A stretch of DNA of 64,000 nucleotides from Meiothermus sp. Pnk-1. GTDB lineage: Bacteria > Deinococcota > Deinococci > Deinococcales > Thermaceae. The notes below the pieces were generated by a model. The model was not told where the DNA came from, ran no database searches, and saw only the letters and a program-made list of their open reading frames with translations. Numbering within the stretch: position 1 is the first letter of the stretch; each line of letters begins with the position of its first letter. The stretch lies in NCBI RefSeq assembly GCF_003226535.1, contig NZ_QKOB01000005.1, forward strand, positions 1-64,000, read 5' to 3'. Shown here piece after piece: positions 19,280 to 29,795 of the stretch. A program made the position numbers and the translations under genes.

Positions 19280-19702
19280 ATGCCCGCAAAAAAAGCCCCT
19301 GGAGGATTCACCGCTGAGGAACAAGCCGCCATGAAGGAGCGCGCCCGGGAGCTAAAGGCGGGCAAGGAGGGCGGAGAGAGCGCCGCGCTCGAGAAGATCG
19401 CCGAGCTGCCGGAGCCCGACCGCTCCATGGCCCTCAGGCTCCACGCCCTCATCAAGGCCAGCGCGCCGGAGCTCTCGCCCAAGACCTGGTACGGGATGCC
19501 CGCCTATGCCAACCGGGAGGGCAAGGTGGTCTGCTTCTTCCAAGGCGCACAAAAGTTCAAAACGCGCTACGCAACCCTCGGGTTCACCGACGCGGCGAAG
19601 CTGGACGAAGGCCATATGTGGCCGACCGCCTTCGCGCTGAAGGCGCTGACCCCTACTGAAGAGGCTAAGATCGCTGAGCTGATCAAAAGGGCGGTGGGTT
19701 GA
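19280..19702 (+). CDS. DUF1801 (YdhG/iron-chaperone-like) small protein
   Basis: 140 residues. The [28 protein letters not shown] segment and the [35 protein letters not shown] segment are typical of the DUF1801 / CyaY-like fold proteins, whose function is poorly known. A strong AAGGAGAGG box lies seven bases before the ATG and a well-spaced promoter upstream, so it is probably transcribed alone. It is the last gene before the defence island begins. Confidence 0.85.
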   Translation: MPAKKAPGGFTAEEQAAMKERARELKAGKEGGESAALEKIAELPEPDRSMALRLHALIKASAPELSPKTWYGMPAYANREGKVVCFFQGAQKFKTRYATLGFTDAAKLDEGHMWPTAFALKALTPTEEAKIAELIKRAVG

Positions 19703-19824
19703 GGGCCGAGCCAGGCGTCAAAGCGACAAGGCAACGTCAGACCGCCGCAAAGGCGCTGCGCGGCGGCATAGATGCTGCCGGGGGCAAGCACGCCGTCTCC
19801 GGCGCCTTCGAGGAGCACGCTTAG

Positions 19825-19959
19825 GACCCCGACGATTACCGCGCGGCGAACGTCTTCTGGCTGCCACCCGCGTCGGGTAAATCTCAAGGCTCAGGCCGAG
19901 CAGCCCACCACCGACCGGCTCGTGGACGAGGCCGAACGCGAGGCGTGCTGCCGGCTATA
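19825..19959 (+). pseudogene. Relic of a second type I methylase gene (hsdM)
   Basis: The frame from 19825 reads DPDDYRAANVFWLPPASG, then the sense continues in another frame as VNLKAQAEQPTTDRLVDEAEREA. Both pieces match the conserved segments (DPDDYRAENIFWVP..A.W and LKAQA.QPTIG.LVDDAM) of a different HsdM subfamily from the intact hsdM at 25444. The first stop codon and the frame change show it is decayed. The rest of 19703-19996 has no gene. Confidence 0.6.
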
Positions 19960-19996
19960 AGCTATACTCGTGAGTTCTGAAACCGAGGAGGCATAG

Positions 19997-20056
19997 ATGA
20001 GCATCCCCAAATACAAGCTCAAAAAGGTAGACGGTAACTTTTGCACCGAGGAATGA
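19997..20056 (+). other. Short truncated ORF (19 codons) with a good ribosome-binding site
   Basis: ATG at 19997 follows a GAGGAGG box and a TATACT element (19963-19968), but the frame (MSIPKYKLKKVDGNFCTEE) stops after 19 codons. It looks like the start of a gene cut off at this point, not a functional peptide; I do not recognise the parent. The 56 bases to hsdR contain no further gene. Confidence 0.35.
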
Positions 20057-20112
20057 TAGGTCCAGAGTTTTAATGGAATGCGTGGAATGTACAACGCTGT
20101 CACCGGAATGTC

Positions 20113-23094
20113 ATGAACAACAACGCTATGACTAAAGAAAGCGAAATCGAAAACGCCTTGCTTGAGAAGCTGCAAGCGCTCAAGTACACCTACCGCCCGG
20201 ACATCCGCGATCGCGAGGCGCTCGAGCGCAACTTCCGCGAGAAGTTCGAGGCGCTCAACAAGGTCCAGCTCACTGACGCCGAGTTCGCTCGCTTGCTCGA
20301 CGAGATCGTCAGCCCCGACGTGTTCGCCTGCGCGGAGCGGCTGCGTCACCGCAACACCTTTGAGCGCGAGGACGGCACACCGCTGCACTACCAGCTCGTC
20401 AATCTCAAAGATTGGTGCAAGAACGAGTTCGAGGTCGTCAGCCAGCTTCGCATCAACACCAGATCGAGCTTCCACCGCTACGACGTGATTTTGCTTGTCA
20501 ATGGCCTGCCGCTCGTGCAGATTGAGCTGAAATCCCTGGAAATCAGCCCTCGCCGGGCGATGCAGCAGATCGTGGACTACAAGCAAGACCCTGGAAACGG
20601 CTACACCAATACGCTGCTCTGCTTCATGCAGCTTTTCATCGTTAGCAACCGCTCGAACACTTGGTATTTTGCCAACAACAACGCTGAGCACTTCCGCTTC
20701 GATGCCGATGAGCGCTTCCTGCCGATTTACCAGTGGGCCACACGCGACAATAAGAAGGTGACGCACCTCGACGATTTCGCCGAGGCGTTTCTGGCCAAAT
20801 GCACGCTCGCCGAGATGCTCAGCCGCTACATGGTGCTGATCCAAACCGAGCGCAAGCTGATGATGATGCGCCCTTACCAGATCTATGCGGTCAAGGCGAT
20901 TGTGGACTGCATCCAGCAGAACCGCGGCAACGGCTACATCTGGCACACCACCGGCAGCGGCAAGACGCTCACCTCGTTTAAAGCCTCGACCCTGCTCAAG
21001 GACAACCCCGAAGTCGACAAGGTGCTGTTCGTCGTGGACCGCAAGGACCTCGACCGCCAGACCCGACAGGAATTCAACCGCTTCCAACCCGGTTGTGTGG
21101 AGGAAAACACCAACACCGAAACGCTGGTGCGCCGGCTGCTCTCCGACGACTACGCCGACAAGGTGATCGTCACCACCATCCAGAAGCTGGGGCTGGCGCT
21201 GGATGCCAACCACCGCAACGAATACCGCAAGCGCCTGGAGCCGCTGCGCGACAAGCGCATGGTGTTCATCTTCGACGAGTGCCATCGTTCCCAGTTCGGC
21301 GAGAACCACAAGGCCATCCGCGAGTTCTTTCCAAGCGCGCAGCTCTTCGGCTTCACCGGCACGCCGATCTTCGAGCAGAACGCCACCTACCGCACCATCG
21401 AGGGCACCGAGGCCCGCATGGTCACCACCGCCGACGTTTTTGGTCATCAGCTCCACGCCTACACCATCACCCACGCCATCGACGACGGCAACGTGCTGCG
21501 CTTCCACGTGGACTACTACAAGCCCGAAGGCGCACCCATCAAACCCGGCGAAACGCTGGCCAAGCAAAAGGTAGTTGAAGCAATCCTCGACAAGCACGAC
21601 CAGGCCACCAACCAACGCCGGTTCAATGCGCTCTTGGCCACCGCCAGCATCGACGACGCCATCGAGTATTACCACCTGTTCAAGGAAATCCAAGCCAAGC
21701 GCCAGGCAGAAGACGAAAACTTCCAGCCGCTCAACGTCGCCTGCGTCTTCTCGCCGCCCGCGGACGGCAACCGTGACATCGCCCAGCTTCAGGAAGACCT
21801 GCCCCAGGAACTTGCCGACAACCAGAAGGAGCCCAACCAGAAGAAGGAGGCGCTCAAAGCGATCATCGCCGACTACAACGCCCGTTACGGCACGAACTTC
21901 GACCTGTTCACCTTCGACCTTTACTATCAGGACATCCAGCAGCGCATCAAGGACCAGAAATACCCCAACAAGGATCTGCCGCACGAAAAGAAGATCGACC
22001 TCACTATCGTGGTGGACATGCTGCTTACCGGCTTCGATTCGCAGTACCTGAATACCCTCTATGTGGACAAGAACCTGAAGTATCACGGCCTCATCCAAGC
22101 TTTTTCGCGCACCAACCGCGTGCTCAACGACTCCAAGCCCTACGGCAACATCCTCGACTTCCGCGCCCAGAAGGACGCCGTGGACGAAGCCATCACCCTC
22201 TTTTCCGGCGAGGCCGGAGAGCGCGCCCGTGAGATCTGGCTGGTGGACCCGGCGCCCGTGGTAGCCAAGCGCTTCGTCGAAGCCGTGCGCGAACTGGAGA
22301 GCTTCATGCAGTCGCAGGGCCTCGAGTGCAAACCCGAGGAGGTGCCAAACCTGCGCGGTGACGAGGCCCGCGCCGCCTTCATCAACACCTTCAAGGAAGT
22401 GCAGCGGCTCAAAACCCAGCTCGACCAGTACACCGACCTGGATGACGCTACGCGCCAAACCATCGAACAGGCCATGCCGGAGGATACCTTGCGCGCCTTC
22501 CGCGGCGTCTATCTGGACGTGGCCACCCGACTCAAGGAAAAGCAGTACAAGACCGCCGACCCCAGCGATCCGGTGCAGCAGCTCGACTTCGAGTTTGTGC
22601 TCTTCGACTCGGCTTTGATCGACTACGACTACATCATGAAGCTCATCGCCCGCTTCAGCGCCAAGGGGCCGAAAAAGCAGAAGATGACCCGCGAGCAGCT
22701 TGTGGGGCTCCTTAGGAGTAACGCCAAGTTCCTCGACGAGCGCGAGGAGATCATCGAGTACGTGAACACCCTGAAGGAAGGCGAGGGCTTGAGTGAGGAG
22801 GAAATCCGCAAGGGCTACGAGCGCTTCAAGGCCGAGAAATACGCCCGCGAGCTCACCGCGATCGCCGAAAAGCACGGCCTCTCGCGCGACGCGCTGCAAA
22901 CCTTCCTGGACGGCATCCTGCACCGCATGATCTTCGACCCCGACGCGCTCACCGACCTGATGGCACCCTTGAATCTCGGCTGGAAGGCGCGGGCGCAGAA
23001 GGAGCTGGCGCTGATGGAGGACCTCACGCCACTACTCAAGAAGCTCGCCCAGGGCAAGGAGATTTCTGGTTTGGAAGTGTATGACCATGTCTGA
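20113..23094 (+). CDS. hsdR: Type I restriction enzyme, R subunit
   Basis: 993 residues, full length. The N-terminal PD-(D/E)xK nuclease region ends in NGLPLVQIELKSLE (E-x-K). The superfamily 2 translocase follows, with Walker A TTGSGKTLTS near residue 283, the Asp-Glu-Cys-His form of the DEAD box in FIFDECHRSQFG, the TGTPI motif and the late QAFSRTNR motif VI. With HsdM and HsdS it forms a restriction complex that cuts unmethylated DNA after translocation. Start at ATG 20113 or ATG 20128 (MTKESEIENAL). Overlaps hsdS by 14 bases or less. Composition differs from neighbours (few CTCGAG words), consistent with transfer. Confidence 0.96.
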   Translation: MNNNAMTKESEIENALLEKLQALKYTYRPDIRDREALERNFREKFEALNKVQLTDAEFARLLDEIVSPDVFACAERLRHRNTFEREDGTPLHYQLVNLKDWCKNEFEVVSQLRINTRSSFHRYDVILLVNGLPLVQIELKSLEISPRRAMQQIVDYKQDPGNGYTNTLLCFMQLFIVSNRSNTWYFANNNAEHFRFDADERFLPIYQWATRDNKKVTHLDDFAEAFLAKCTLAEMLSRYMVLIQTERKLMMMRPYQIYAVKAIVDCIQQNRGNGYIWHTTGSGKTLTSFKASTLLKDNPEVDKVLFVVDRKDLDRQTRQEFNRFQPGCVEENTNTETLVRRLLSDDYADKVIVTTIQKLGLALDANHRNEYRKRLEPLRDKRMVFIFDECHRSQFGENHKAIREFFPSAQLFGFTGTPIFEQNATYRTIEGTEARMVTTADVFGHQLHAYTITHAIDDGNVLRFHVDYYKPEGAPIKPGETLAKQKVVEAILDKHDQATNQRRFNALLATASIDDAIEYYHLFKEIQAKRQAEDENFQPLNVACVFSPPADGNRDIAQLQEDLPQELADNQKEPNQKKEALKAIIADYNARYGTNFDLFTFDLYYQDIQQRIKDQKYPNKDLPHEKKIDLTIVVDMLLTGFDSQYLNTLYVDKNLKYHGLIQAFSRTNRVLNDSKPYGNILDFRAQKDAVDEAITLFSGEAGERAREIWLVDPAPVVAKRFVEAVRELESFMQSQGLECKPEEVPNLRGDEARAAFINTFKEVQRLKTQLDQYTDLDDATRQTIEQAMPEDTLRAFRGVYLDVATRLKEKQYKTADPSDPVQQLDFEFVLFDSALIDYDYIMKLIARFSAKGPKKQKMTREQLVGLLRSNAKFLDEREEIIEYVNTLKEGEGLSEEEIRKGYERFKAEKYARELTAIAEKHGLSRDALQTFLDGILHRMIFDPDALTDLMAPLNLGWKARAQKELALMEDLTPLLKKLAQGKEISGLEVYDHV

Positions 23095-24310
23095 GAAGAA
23101 GAAAGGCGTCGTGCCCCGCCTGCGCTTCCCTGAGTTCCGCGATGCGGGGCCGTGGGAATTCCACTCTATCTCTGATTTTCTTACAGAAAGCCGTATTGAA
23201 GGCTCCAGCGGAGACACAGCCCGAAAGCTGACAGTTAAACTCTGGGGTAAAGGCGTGGTCAGGAAGGAAGAGTACTTGCCTGGCAGTGAGAATACTAAGT
23301 ATTACAAGCGGCGGGCAGGCCAATTTATTTACAGCAAGCTTGATTTTCTTAACAGCGCTTTCGGTATCGTGCCGCCAGAACTAGATGGTTATGAATCGAC
23401 GACTGACCTTCCAGCATTTGAGATTAGTCCCGATCTCGTCGCATCCTTCTTTCTCGAGTATGTGAAGCGACCAAATTTTTTTCGGAAATTCGGCGAACAA
23501 GCGGATGGAAGCCGAAAGGCCAAACGAATTCAAACAAACTATTTTTTGGCGCTGCCTGTTGTCGTTCCCGCGAAAAAAGAACAACAAAAAATCGCCGACT
23601 GTCTGTCGTCGCTCGATGAGCTGATCGAGCTGGAGGGCAAGAAGCTCGAGGCCCTCAAGCAGCACAAGAAGGGGCTGATGCAGCAGCTCTTCCCCCGCGA
23701 GGGCGAAACCACCCCCCGCCTGCGCTTTCCCGAGTTCCGCGATGCCGGGCCGTGGGAGGTGAAGCGGTTGGGGGAGGTGTTTCGTGAACGCTATGAGCGT
23801 GATGGTGTTGGCCTCGAATTGCTGTCCGTTACGATTTCGGACGGGGTTGTTCGCGCTTCAGATCTAGAACGCAGAAATACCGCAAGCGCCGATTTATCAA
23901 CTTACAAGAAGGTTTACCCGGGCGACATTGTTTACAACACGATGCGGATGTGGCAGGGAGCCAGTGGGGTTTCGCATTTCCATGGAATAGTTAGCCCTGC
24001 CTACACGGTGGTTACTCCGGAAGACAACCACAACTCAGTTTTTTGGGCCTATCATTTCAAGCTTTGGCATTCGATTGATAAGTTTGCTCGCTTCTCTCAA
24101 GGGTTAACCTCTGACACTTGGAATTTAAAATTTCCGGCATTCTCCGCCATTAAAATGGCGTTTCCTCGTGATCCAGAAGAACAACAAAAAATCGCCGACT
24201 GCCTGTCCTCGCTCGATGAGCTGATCGAGCTGGAGGGCAAGAAGCTCGAAGCTCTCAAGGCTCACAAGAAGGGGCTGATGCAGCAGCTTTTTCCGCAGGA
24301 GGTGGAGTGA
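23081..24310 (+). CDS. hsdS: Type I restriction specificity subunit
   Basis: 409 residues in two similar halves, each a target-recognition domain followed by a helical spacer. RLRFPEFRDAGPWE opens both halves (about residues 14 and 212). QQKIADCLSSLDELIELEGK with a following KKGLMQQLFP closes both. The duplicated segments are nearly identical at DNA level (about 23120 with 23717, and 23581 with 24181), whereas the recognition domains between them differ and are AT-richer. Such repeats favour recombination that swaps DNA specificity. Start is ATG 23081 or 23087, overlapping the hsdR end. Confidence 0.93.
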   Translation: MTMSEKKKGVVPRLRFPEFRDAGPWEFHSISDFLTESRIEGSSGDTARKLTVKLWGKGVVRKEEYLPGSENTKYYKRRAGQFIYSKLDFLNSAFGIVPPELDGYESTTDLPAFEISPDLVASFFLEYVKRPNFFRKFGEQADGSRKAKRIQTNYFLALPVVVPAKKEQQKIADCLSSLDELIELEGKKLEALKQHKKGLMQQLFPREGETTPRLRFPEFRDAGPWEVKRLGEVFRERYERDGVGLELLSVTISDGVVRASDLERRNTASADLSTYKKVYPGDIVYNTMRMWQGASGVSHFHGIVSPAYTVVTPEDNHNSVFWAYHFKLWHSIDKFARFSQGLTSDTWNLKFPAFSAIKMAFPRDPEEQQKIADCLSSLDELIELEGKKLEALKAHKKGLMQQLFPQEVE

Positions 24311-24313
24311 GCC

Positions 24314-25447
24314 ATGCCGGCGCAGGGCCACATCCAAACCTTTCCCGACCTCGATGCCCTAGCGCGACACCTGCGCAGCCTAGACAAGAAAACGGTGCTC
24401 ATTTTCGCCTATAACGGCACAGGCAAAACGCGGCTGTCGGTGCACTTCAAAGAGCTGGGCAAAGTGCGCAACGACGATGGCGAAGTGACCAGCCGCGACA
24501 CCCTCTACTTCAACGCCTTCACCGAGGACCTGTTCACCTGGGACAACGACCTGGAAAACGACCGTGAGCGGGTGCTGCGCATGAATACCGCCTCCCGGTT
24601 CTTCAGCGGCCTGGATGAGCTGGAGATGGAAAACCGTATCCGCCCGGTGTTGCATCGCTATTGCGATTTTGATTTTTCATTCGATTATGATAAGAGTGTC
24701 ATTAGCTTCTTTCGGGATGAGCGCGTACCTCAGGAAGATAGCAATTACAACACCATACGCCACGACCATATCAAGATTTCACGCGGCGAGGAAAACATCT
24801 TCATCTGGTGCTTCTTTCTCGCGGTGGCCGAGCTCGCCATCGCGGGGCAGGAAGCCTATGAATGGGTAAAGTACATCTACATCGACGATCCCATCTCATC
24901 GCTGGACGAAAACAACGCCATCGCCGTGGCCGCTCATTTGGCGAAGATGCTCAAGGGTCAAGACCGGGTCAAAGCCATCATCTCCTCGCATCACACACTG
25001 TTTTTCAACGTGTTGTGCAATGAAATGGATAGGGCGCAGCGTTATTTTCTTCGCAAGACCGAATCGGGCTACGAGTTGCAGAACACCAACGACACACCGC
25101 GCTTCTACCATGTGGCCATGCTCAAGGAGCTGCGCAAAGCGGCCGAATCCGGGCAACTGTACACTTACCACTTCAATATCCTGCGCAGCATCCTGGAGAA
25201 GACGGCGACCTTTCACGGCTTCAACCACTTCGGCGACATCATCAAACGCGATCCCGATGACGAGGATGGCCAGCTCCATGCGCGCTACGTAAACCTTTTG
25301 AGCCACGGTAATTATTCCCTGTTCGAGCCCGTTGAGATGCTGGAAGAAAACAAAGAGATCTTCCGCAAGATTCTCAATGATTTCATGAACAACTACCGCT
25401 TCAACCCGGAGCTTTTCCCTGAAGTGGCTGAGGAGTCAATCGCATGA
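24314..25447 (+). CDS. PrrC-like anticodon nuclease embedded in the hsd locus
   Basis: 377 residues, close to E. coli PrrC (396). Walker A AYNGTGKT (to residue 39), an ABC-like signature ISRGEENIF and Walker B/D-loop YIYIDDPISSLDENN mark the ABC/SMC-like NTPase half. The C-terminal region has R291-x3-E295 and H331 (NLLSHGN), the same R...E...H layout as the proposed PrrC tRNA-cleaving site. PrrC is held silent by its host type I complex and cleaves tRNA-Lys when a phage disables that complex. Position between hsdS (3-base gap) and hsdM (4-base overlap) matches that biology. tRNA target is unknown; RloC is ruled out by size and lack of a coiled-coil/zinc hook. Confidence 0.8.
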   Translation: MPAQGHIQTFPDLDALARHLRSLDKKTVLIFAYNGTGKTRLSVHFKELGKVRNDDGEVTSRDTLYFNAFTEDLFTWDNDLENDRERVLRMNTASRFFSGLDELEMENRIRPVLHRYCDFDFSFDYDKSVISFFRDERVPQEDSNYNTIRHDHIKISRGEENIFIWCFFLAVAELAIAGQEAYEWVKYIYIDDPISSLDENNAIAVAAHLAKMLKGQDRVKAIISSHHTLFFNVLCNEMDRAQRYFLRKTESGYELQNTNDTPRFYHVAMLKELRKAAESGQLYTYHFNILRSILEKTATFHGFNHFGDIIKRDPDDEDGQLHARYVNLLSHGNYSLFEPVEMLEENKEIFRKILNDFMNNYRFNPELFPEVAEESIA

Positions 25448-27081
25448 CCGAACAAGACCAAATCCGTTTGGGCAAAGTACTTTGGGCTATTGCCGACGAA
25501 CTTCGCGGCGCGATGAACGCCGACGACTTTCGCGACTACATGCTGTCGTTTTTGTTTCTGCGCTACCTCTCGGACAACTACGAAGAGGCCGCCAGGCGGG
25601 AGCTGGGCGATGACTGGCCGAAACTTCCAGAAGGTGAGCGCCGCTCGCCGCTCGCGGTGTGGTACGAGCAGAACCCGGATGACATCGCGATGTTCGAGGA
25701 CCAGATGCGCCGCAAGGTGCACTACGTCATCAAGCCCGAATACCTGTGGAGCAGCATCGCCGAAATGGCGCGCACGCAGGATGCGGAACTGCTTCACACC
25801 CTGCAGAAGGGCTTCAAGTTCATCGAGAACGAATCCTTCGCCAGCAGCTTCCAGGGGCTGTTCTCGGAAATCAACCTGGATTCCGACAAGCTCGGCAAGA
25901 ACTACCCGCAGCGCAATGCGCGGCTGTGCAAGATCATCCAGCGGATCAACGAAGGATTGGCCGAGTTTCCGCGCGAGCGCGATTTGTTAGGCGACGCCTA
26001 CGAGTACCTGATCGGCCAGTTTGCCGCAGGCTCCGGCAAGAAGGCGGGCGAGTTCTACACGCCGCAACAGATCTCCAGCATACTTTCGGGAATCGTGTCG
26101 TTGGATGCGCAGGACCCCAAGAGTGGCAAGCGCGAGAGGCTCGGCAGGGTGCTGGATTTCGCCTGCGGCTCGGGTTCTTTGCTCTTAAATGTGTGGCGCC
26201 GGATGGGTCGGCACGGCGTGGGCAAGCTCTACGGCCAGGAAAAGAACATCACCACCTACAACCTGGCGCGCATGAACATGCTGCTGCATGGCCTCAAGGA
26301 CACGGAGTTTGAGATCTTTCACGGCGATTCCCTGCTGAACGAATGGCCGCTGTTGCGTGAGGAAAACCCGGCCAAGAAGATCGAGTTTGACGCCGTGGTC
26401 GCCAATCCGCCCTTTAGCTACCGTTGGGACCCCAGCGAGGAACTGGCCGAAGACTTCCGCTTCAAAGACTATGGCTTGGCGCCCAAATCTGCCGCCGACT
26501 TCGCCTTCTTGCTGCACGGCTTCCATTTCCTGCATCGCGAGGGTACCATGGCCATTATCCTGCCGCACGGCGTGCTGTTTCGCGGTAACGCGGAGGCCAA
26601 AATCCGCAGGAAGCTGCTCAAAGACGGCAACATCGATACGGTGATCGGGCTGGCGCCGAATCTTTTCTACTCGACCGGCATCCCGGTGTGCATCCTGGTG
26701 CTGAAGAAATGCAAGAAGTTCGACGATGTGCTCTTCATCAACGCCGCCGAGCTCTACGAGAAGGGCAAACGCCAGAACCGCCTGCTGCCCGAGCATATCG
26801 ACAAGATCGTTGAAACCTACCAATACCGCCGCGAGGTGAGGGAGGAGTTACCAAACGGAGCCATCTTCGCATCGCGCCGCGTGAGCATGGAGGAGATCGA
26901 AGAGAACGATTTCAACCTGAACATCACGCGCTATGTAAGTACTGCCGCGTCGGATGAAGAGGTGGACTTGAAAGGCGTGGGCGACGAGTTGCGTGCTCTG
27001 ACTGAGAAGATAGCGCAGGCTACCCGCAAGCACAATCAGTTTTTGATCGAGCTTGGCTTGCCGGGACTTCCTGAGGGGTAG
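25444..27081 (+). CDS. hsdM: Type I DNA methyltransferase, M subunit
   Basis: 545 residues. AdoMet motif I VLDFACGSGSLLLNV and catalytic motif IV NPPF mark an N6-adenine methylase. The N-terminal helical domain (DFRDYMLSFLFLRYLSDNY) is typical of HsdM. It methylates the recognition site so that the host is spared. The ATGA overlap with the PrrC-like gene suggests coupled translation, so nuclease and methylase are made together. Gene order hsdR-hsdS-prrC-hsdM differs from the E. coli prr locus (M-S-prrC-R). Confidence 0.96.
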   Translation: MTEQDQIRLGKVLWAIADELRGAMNADDFRDYMLSFLFLRYLSDNYEEAARRELGDDWPKLPEGERRSPLAVWYEQNPDDIAMFEDQMRRKVHYVIKPEYLWSSIAEMARTQDAELLHTLQKGFKFIENESFASSFQGLFSEINLDSDKLGKNYPQRNARLCKIIQRINEGLAEFPRERDLLGDAYEYLIGQFAAGSGKKAGEFYTPQQISSILSGIVSLDAQDPKSGKRERLGRVLDFACGSGSLLLNVWRRMGRHGVGKLYGQEKNITTYNLARMNMLLHGLKDTEFEIFHGDSLLNEWPLLREENPAKKIEFDAVVANPPFSYRWDPSEELAEDFRFKDYGLAPKSAADFAFLLHGFHFLHREGTMAIILPHGVLFRGNAEAKIRRKLLKDGNIDTVIGLAPNLFYSTGIPVCILVLKKCKKFDDVLFINAAELYEKGKRQNRLLPEHIDKIVETYQYRREVREELPNGAIFASRRVSMEEIEENDFNLNITRYVSTAASDEEVDLKGVGDELRALTEKIAQATRKHNQFLIELGLPGLPEG

Positions 27082-27160
27082 GGAGCCTCCGCCAGATACA
27101 GCATCCAGCTCAAGGGCAAGGACTTCTCCCCCAAGCGCAGCTGACCCGGTGCGCGACAAG

Positions 27161-27208
27161 CCCCGCCGTTCACGGCGGGGAAGGATAGCGCGGACGGCGC
27201 AGCCGTCC
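27161..27208. repeat. Tandem hairpins resembling an IS200/IS605-type end
   Basis: CCCCGCCG-TTCA-CGGCGGGG (27161-27180) is a perfect hairpin followed by AAGGAT, and GGACGGC-GCA-GCCGTCC (27192-27208) is a second. The first closely matches the stem plus GGGGAGGAT tail seen at the right ends of IS605-family elements in this window. It is probably a relic end, though it could also terminate hsdM transcription. Confidence 0.5.
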
Positions 27209-27215
27209 TATAATG

Positions 27216-27426
27216 TAAACGCCGGCAACAACCACGTCGGCCTACGGCGGGGCACGCCGGAAGTAACGCCTGCGGAGATACGGGTAGCGGTTGCGCACTC
27301 GGCCCAGGAACCCACCGAGACGTATTTTCGCCGAGCGTAGTGTGGGGAAGCGACTCAGGGGTAGCAACAGGCCGCACCTGGGCGCCGTAGGAATCCCCGG
27401 ACTTCAGGCCGGGGAGGATGTCAAAA
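27216..27426 (+). mobile_element. 3-prime relic of an IS605-type element (tnpB tail and right end)
   Basis: The frame ending at 27340 reads NVNAGNNHVGLRRGTPEVTP and on to SAQEPTETYFRRA, resembling the extreme C-terminus of TnpB proteins. It is followed by a right-end hairpin with 7-base arms (27394-27415; TCCCCGG...CCGGGGA) and the GGGGAGGATGTCA tail. In living elements this zone specifies the 3-prime part of the TnpB guide RNA. The body of tnpB is absent, so the element is dead. Host sequence (the GIY-YIG fragment) resumes immediately after. Confidence 0.6.
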
Positions 27427-27431
27427 CGACT

Positions 27432-27584
27432 AAACCCACCATCGACCACATCCTCGCCCCCAAGCCCGCGCTGCGCCCGCGCATCTACGCCTACAGCATC
27501 GCCGACGCGGCGCACGCGGGTCTCTCGAAGGTCGGTGTCGGAGATCGCCTGCGGCGTGAACTGGCCGCAACCGTGGAGAACTGA
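27432..27584 (+). pseudogene. Fragment of a GIY-YIG/helicase gene (first copy)
   Basis: Translates as KPTIDHILAPKPALRPRIYAYSI followed by HAGLSKVGVGDRLRREL, the N-terminal GIY-YIG-like motif (IYAY...KVG) of a large helicase family. It ends in a stop three bases before mntA. Nearly the same DNA recurs at 28263-28400, so this is one of two copies that bracket the MntA-HepT module. It has no start codon of its own. Confidence 0.55.
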
Positions 27585-27587
27585 AGC

Positions 27588-27893
27588 ATGACCCCACGAA
27601 CCTTAAGCCGCGACGACATCCTCGCCGAACTACGACGCCTCAAGCCGGAGCTTTCGCGTCGCTACGGGGTGAACCGCATGGCGCTTTTTGGATCCTTTGC
27701 CAAAGGCGAAGCGCGCCCCGGCAGCGACATCGACGTCGTCGTCGAGCTGGATGAACCGGATCTCTTTGCCCTGGTCCACATCAAGGAAGAGCTGGAATCG
27801 GCGTTGCGGTGCTCGGTCGATATCATTCCCTACACCGAGCTGATGAACGGCTTCCTCAAAGCGCGCATCCAGCGCGAGGCTGTGTATGTCTGA
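27588..27893 (+). CDS. mntA: MntA-type nucleotidyltransferase antitoxin
   Basis: 101 residues, a minimal nucleotidyltransferase with GSFAKGEARPGSDIDVVVEL, the G-S-x9-D-x-D active site. MntA proteins neutralise the HEPN toxin HepT, in studied cases by adding AMP to it. GGAGA lies eight bases before the ATG. It overlaps hepT by 8 bases, so the two are made together. Confidence 0.88.
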   Translation: MTPRTLSRDDILAELRRLKPELSRRYGVNRMALFGSFAKGEARPGSDIDVVVELDEPDLFALVHIKEELESALRCSVDIIPYTELMNGFLKARIQREAVYV

Positions 27894-28256
27894 TCGGGAG
27901 TTGGTCAGGGCAGTCATCGCGCAGATCCTGACCGCGATTGGCCGCATCGAGCGCCGGGCCGCGCGCGTCACCCAACCCAGCGACTTTGTCTCGAGCGATA
28001 CCGGACTCGACATGCTCGATGCCATCGCCATGATGCTGATTGCCATCGGCGAGAACTGCAAAAACCTGGACAAAATCACCGGCGGTACGCTCTTGGCCCG
28101 TTACCCCGATGTGGATTGGAAAGGGGTTAAGGGGATGCGCGACGTCATCAGCCACCACTACTTCGACATCAGCCCCGAGATCGTTTTCTCCGTTTGCCGC
28201 AAGCAGATCCCGCTGCTTCGGAGGACCTTCGAGGCGATGCTCACGGACCTCGACTC

Positions 28257-28260
<4 letters not shown>
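27886..28260 (+). CDS. hepT: HepT-type HEPN ribonuclease toxin
   Basis: 124 residues, all-helical HEPN domain with the catalytic R-x4-H-x-Y motif as RDVISHHYF near residue 86-94. HepT toxins cleave RNA, tRNA in known examples. Partner of the preceding MntA. Both genes appear intact. The pair sits in a nest of pseudogenes between two copies of the same helicase fragment, suggesting it arrived as a cassette. Confidence 0.88.
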
Positions 28261-29756
<1,496 letters not shown>

Positions 29757-29795
29757 GCATGAGGAAGCACTGCACGTTGGCGGGGAAAAGACCAC

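Noticed and set aside
19891-22923. 1010-codon open frame on the minus strand opposite hsdR
   Set aside because: It mirrors the codon structure of hsdR, has no start signal or recognisable motif and is a GC-driven shadow of a well-supported gene.
24314-25447. RloC or OLD-type nuclease
   Set aside because: Too short, without the long coiled coil or zinc hook of RloC and without a TOPRIM domain.
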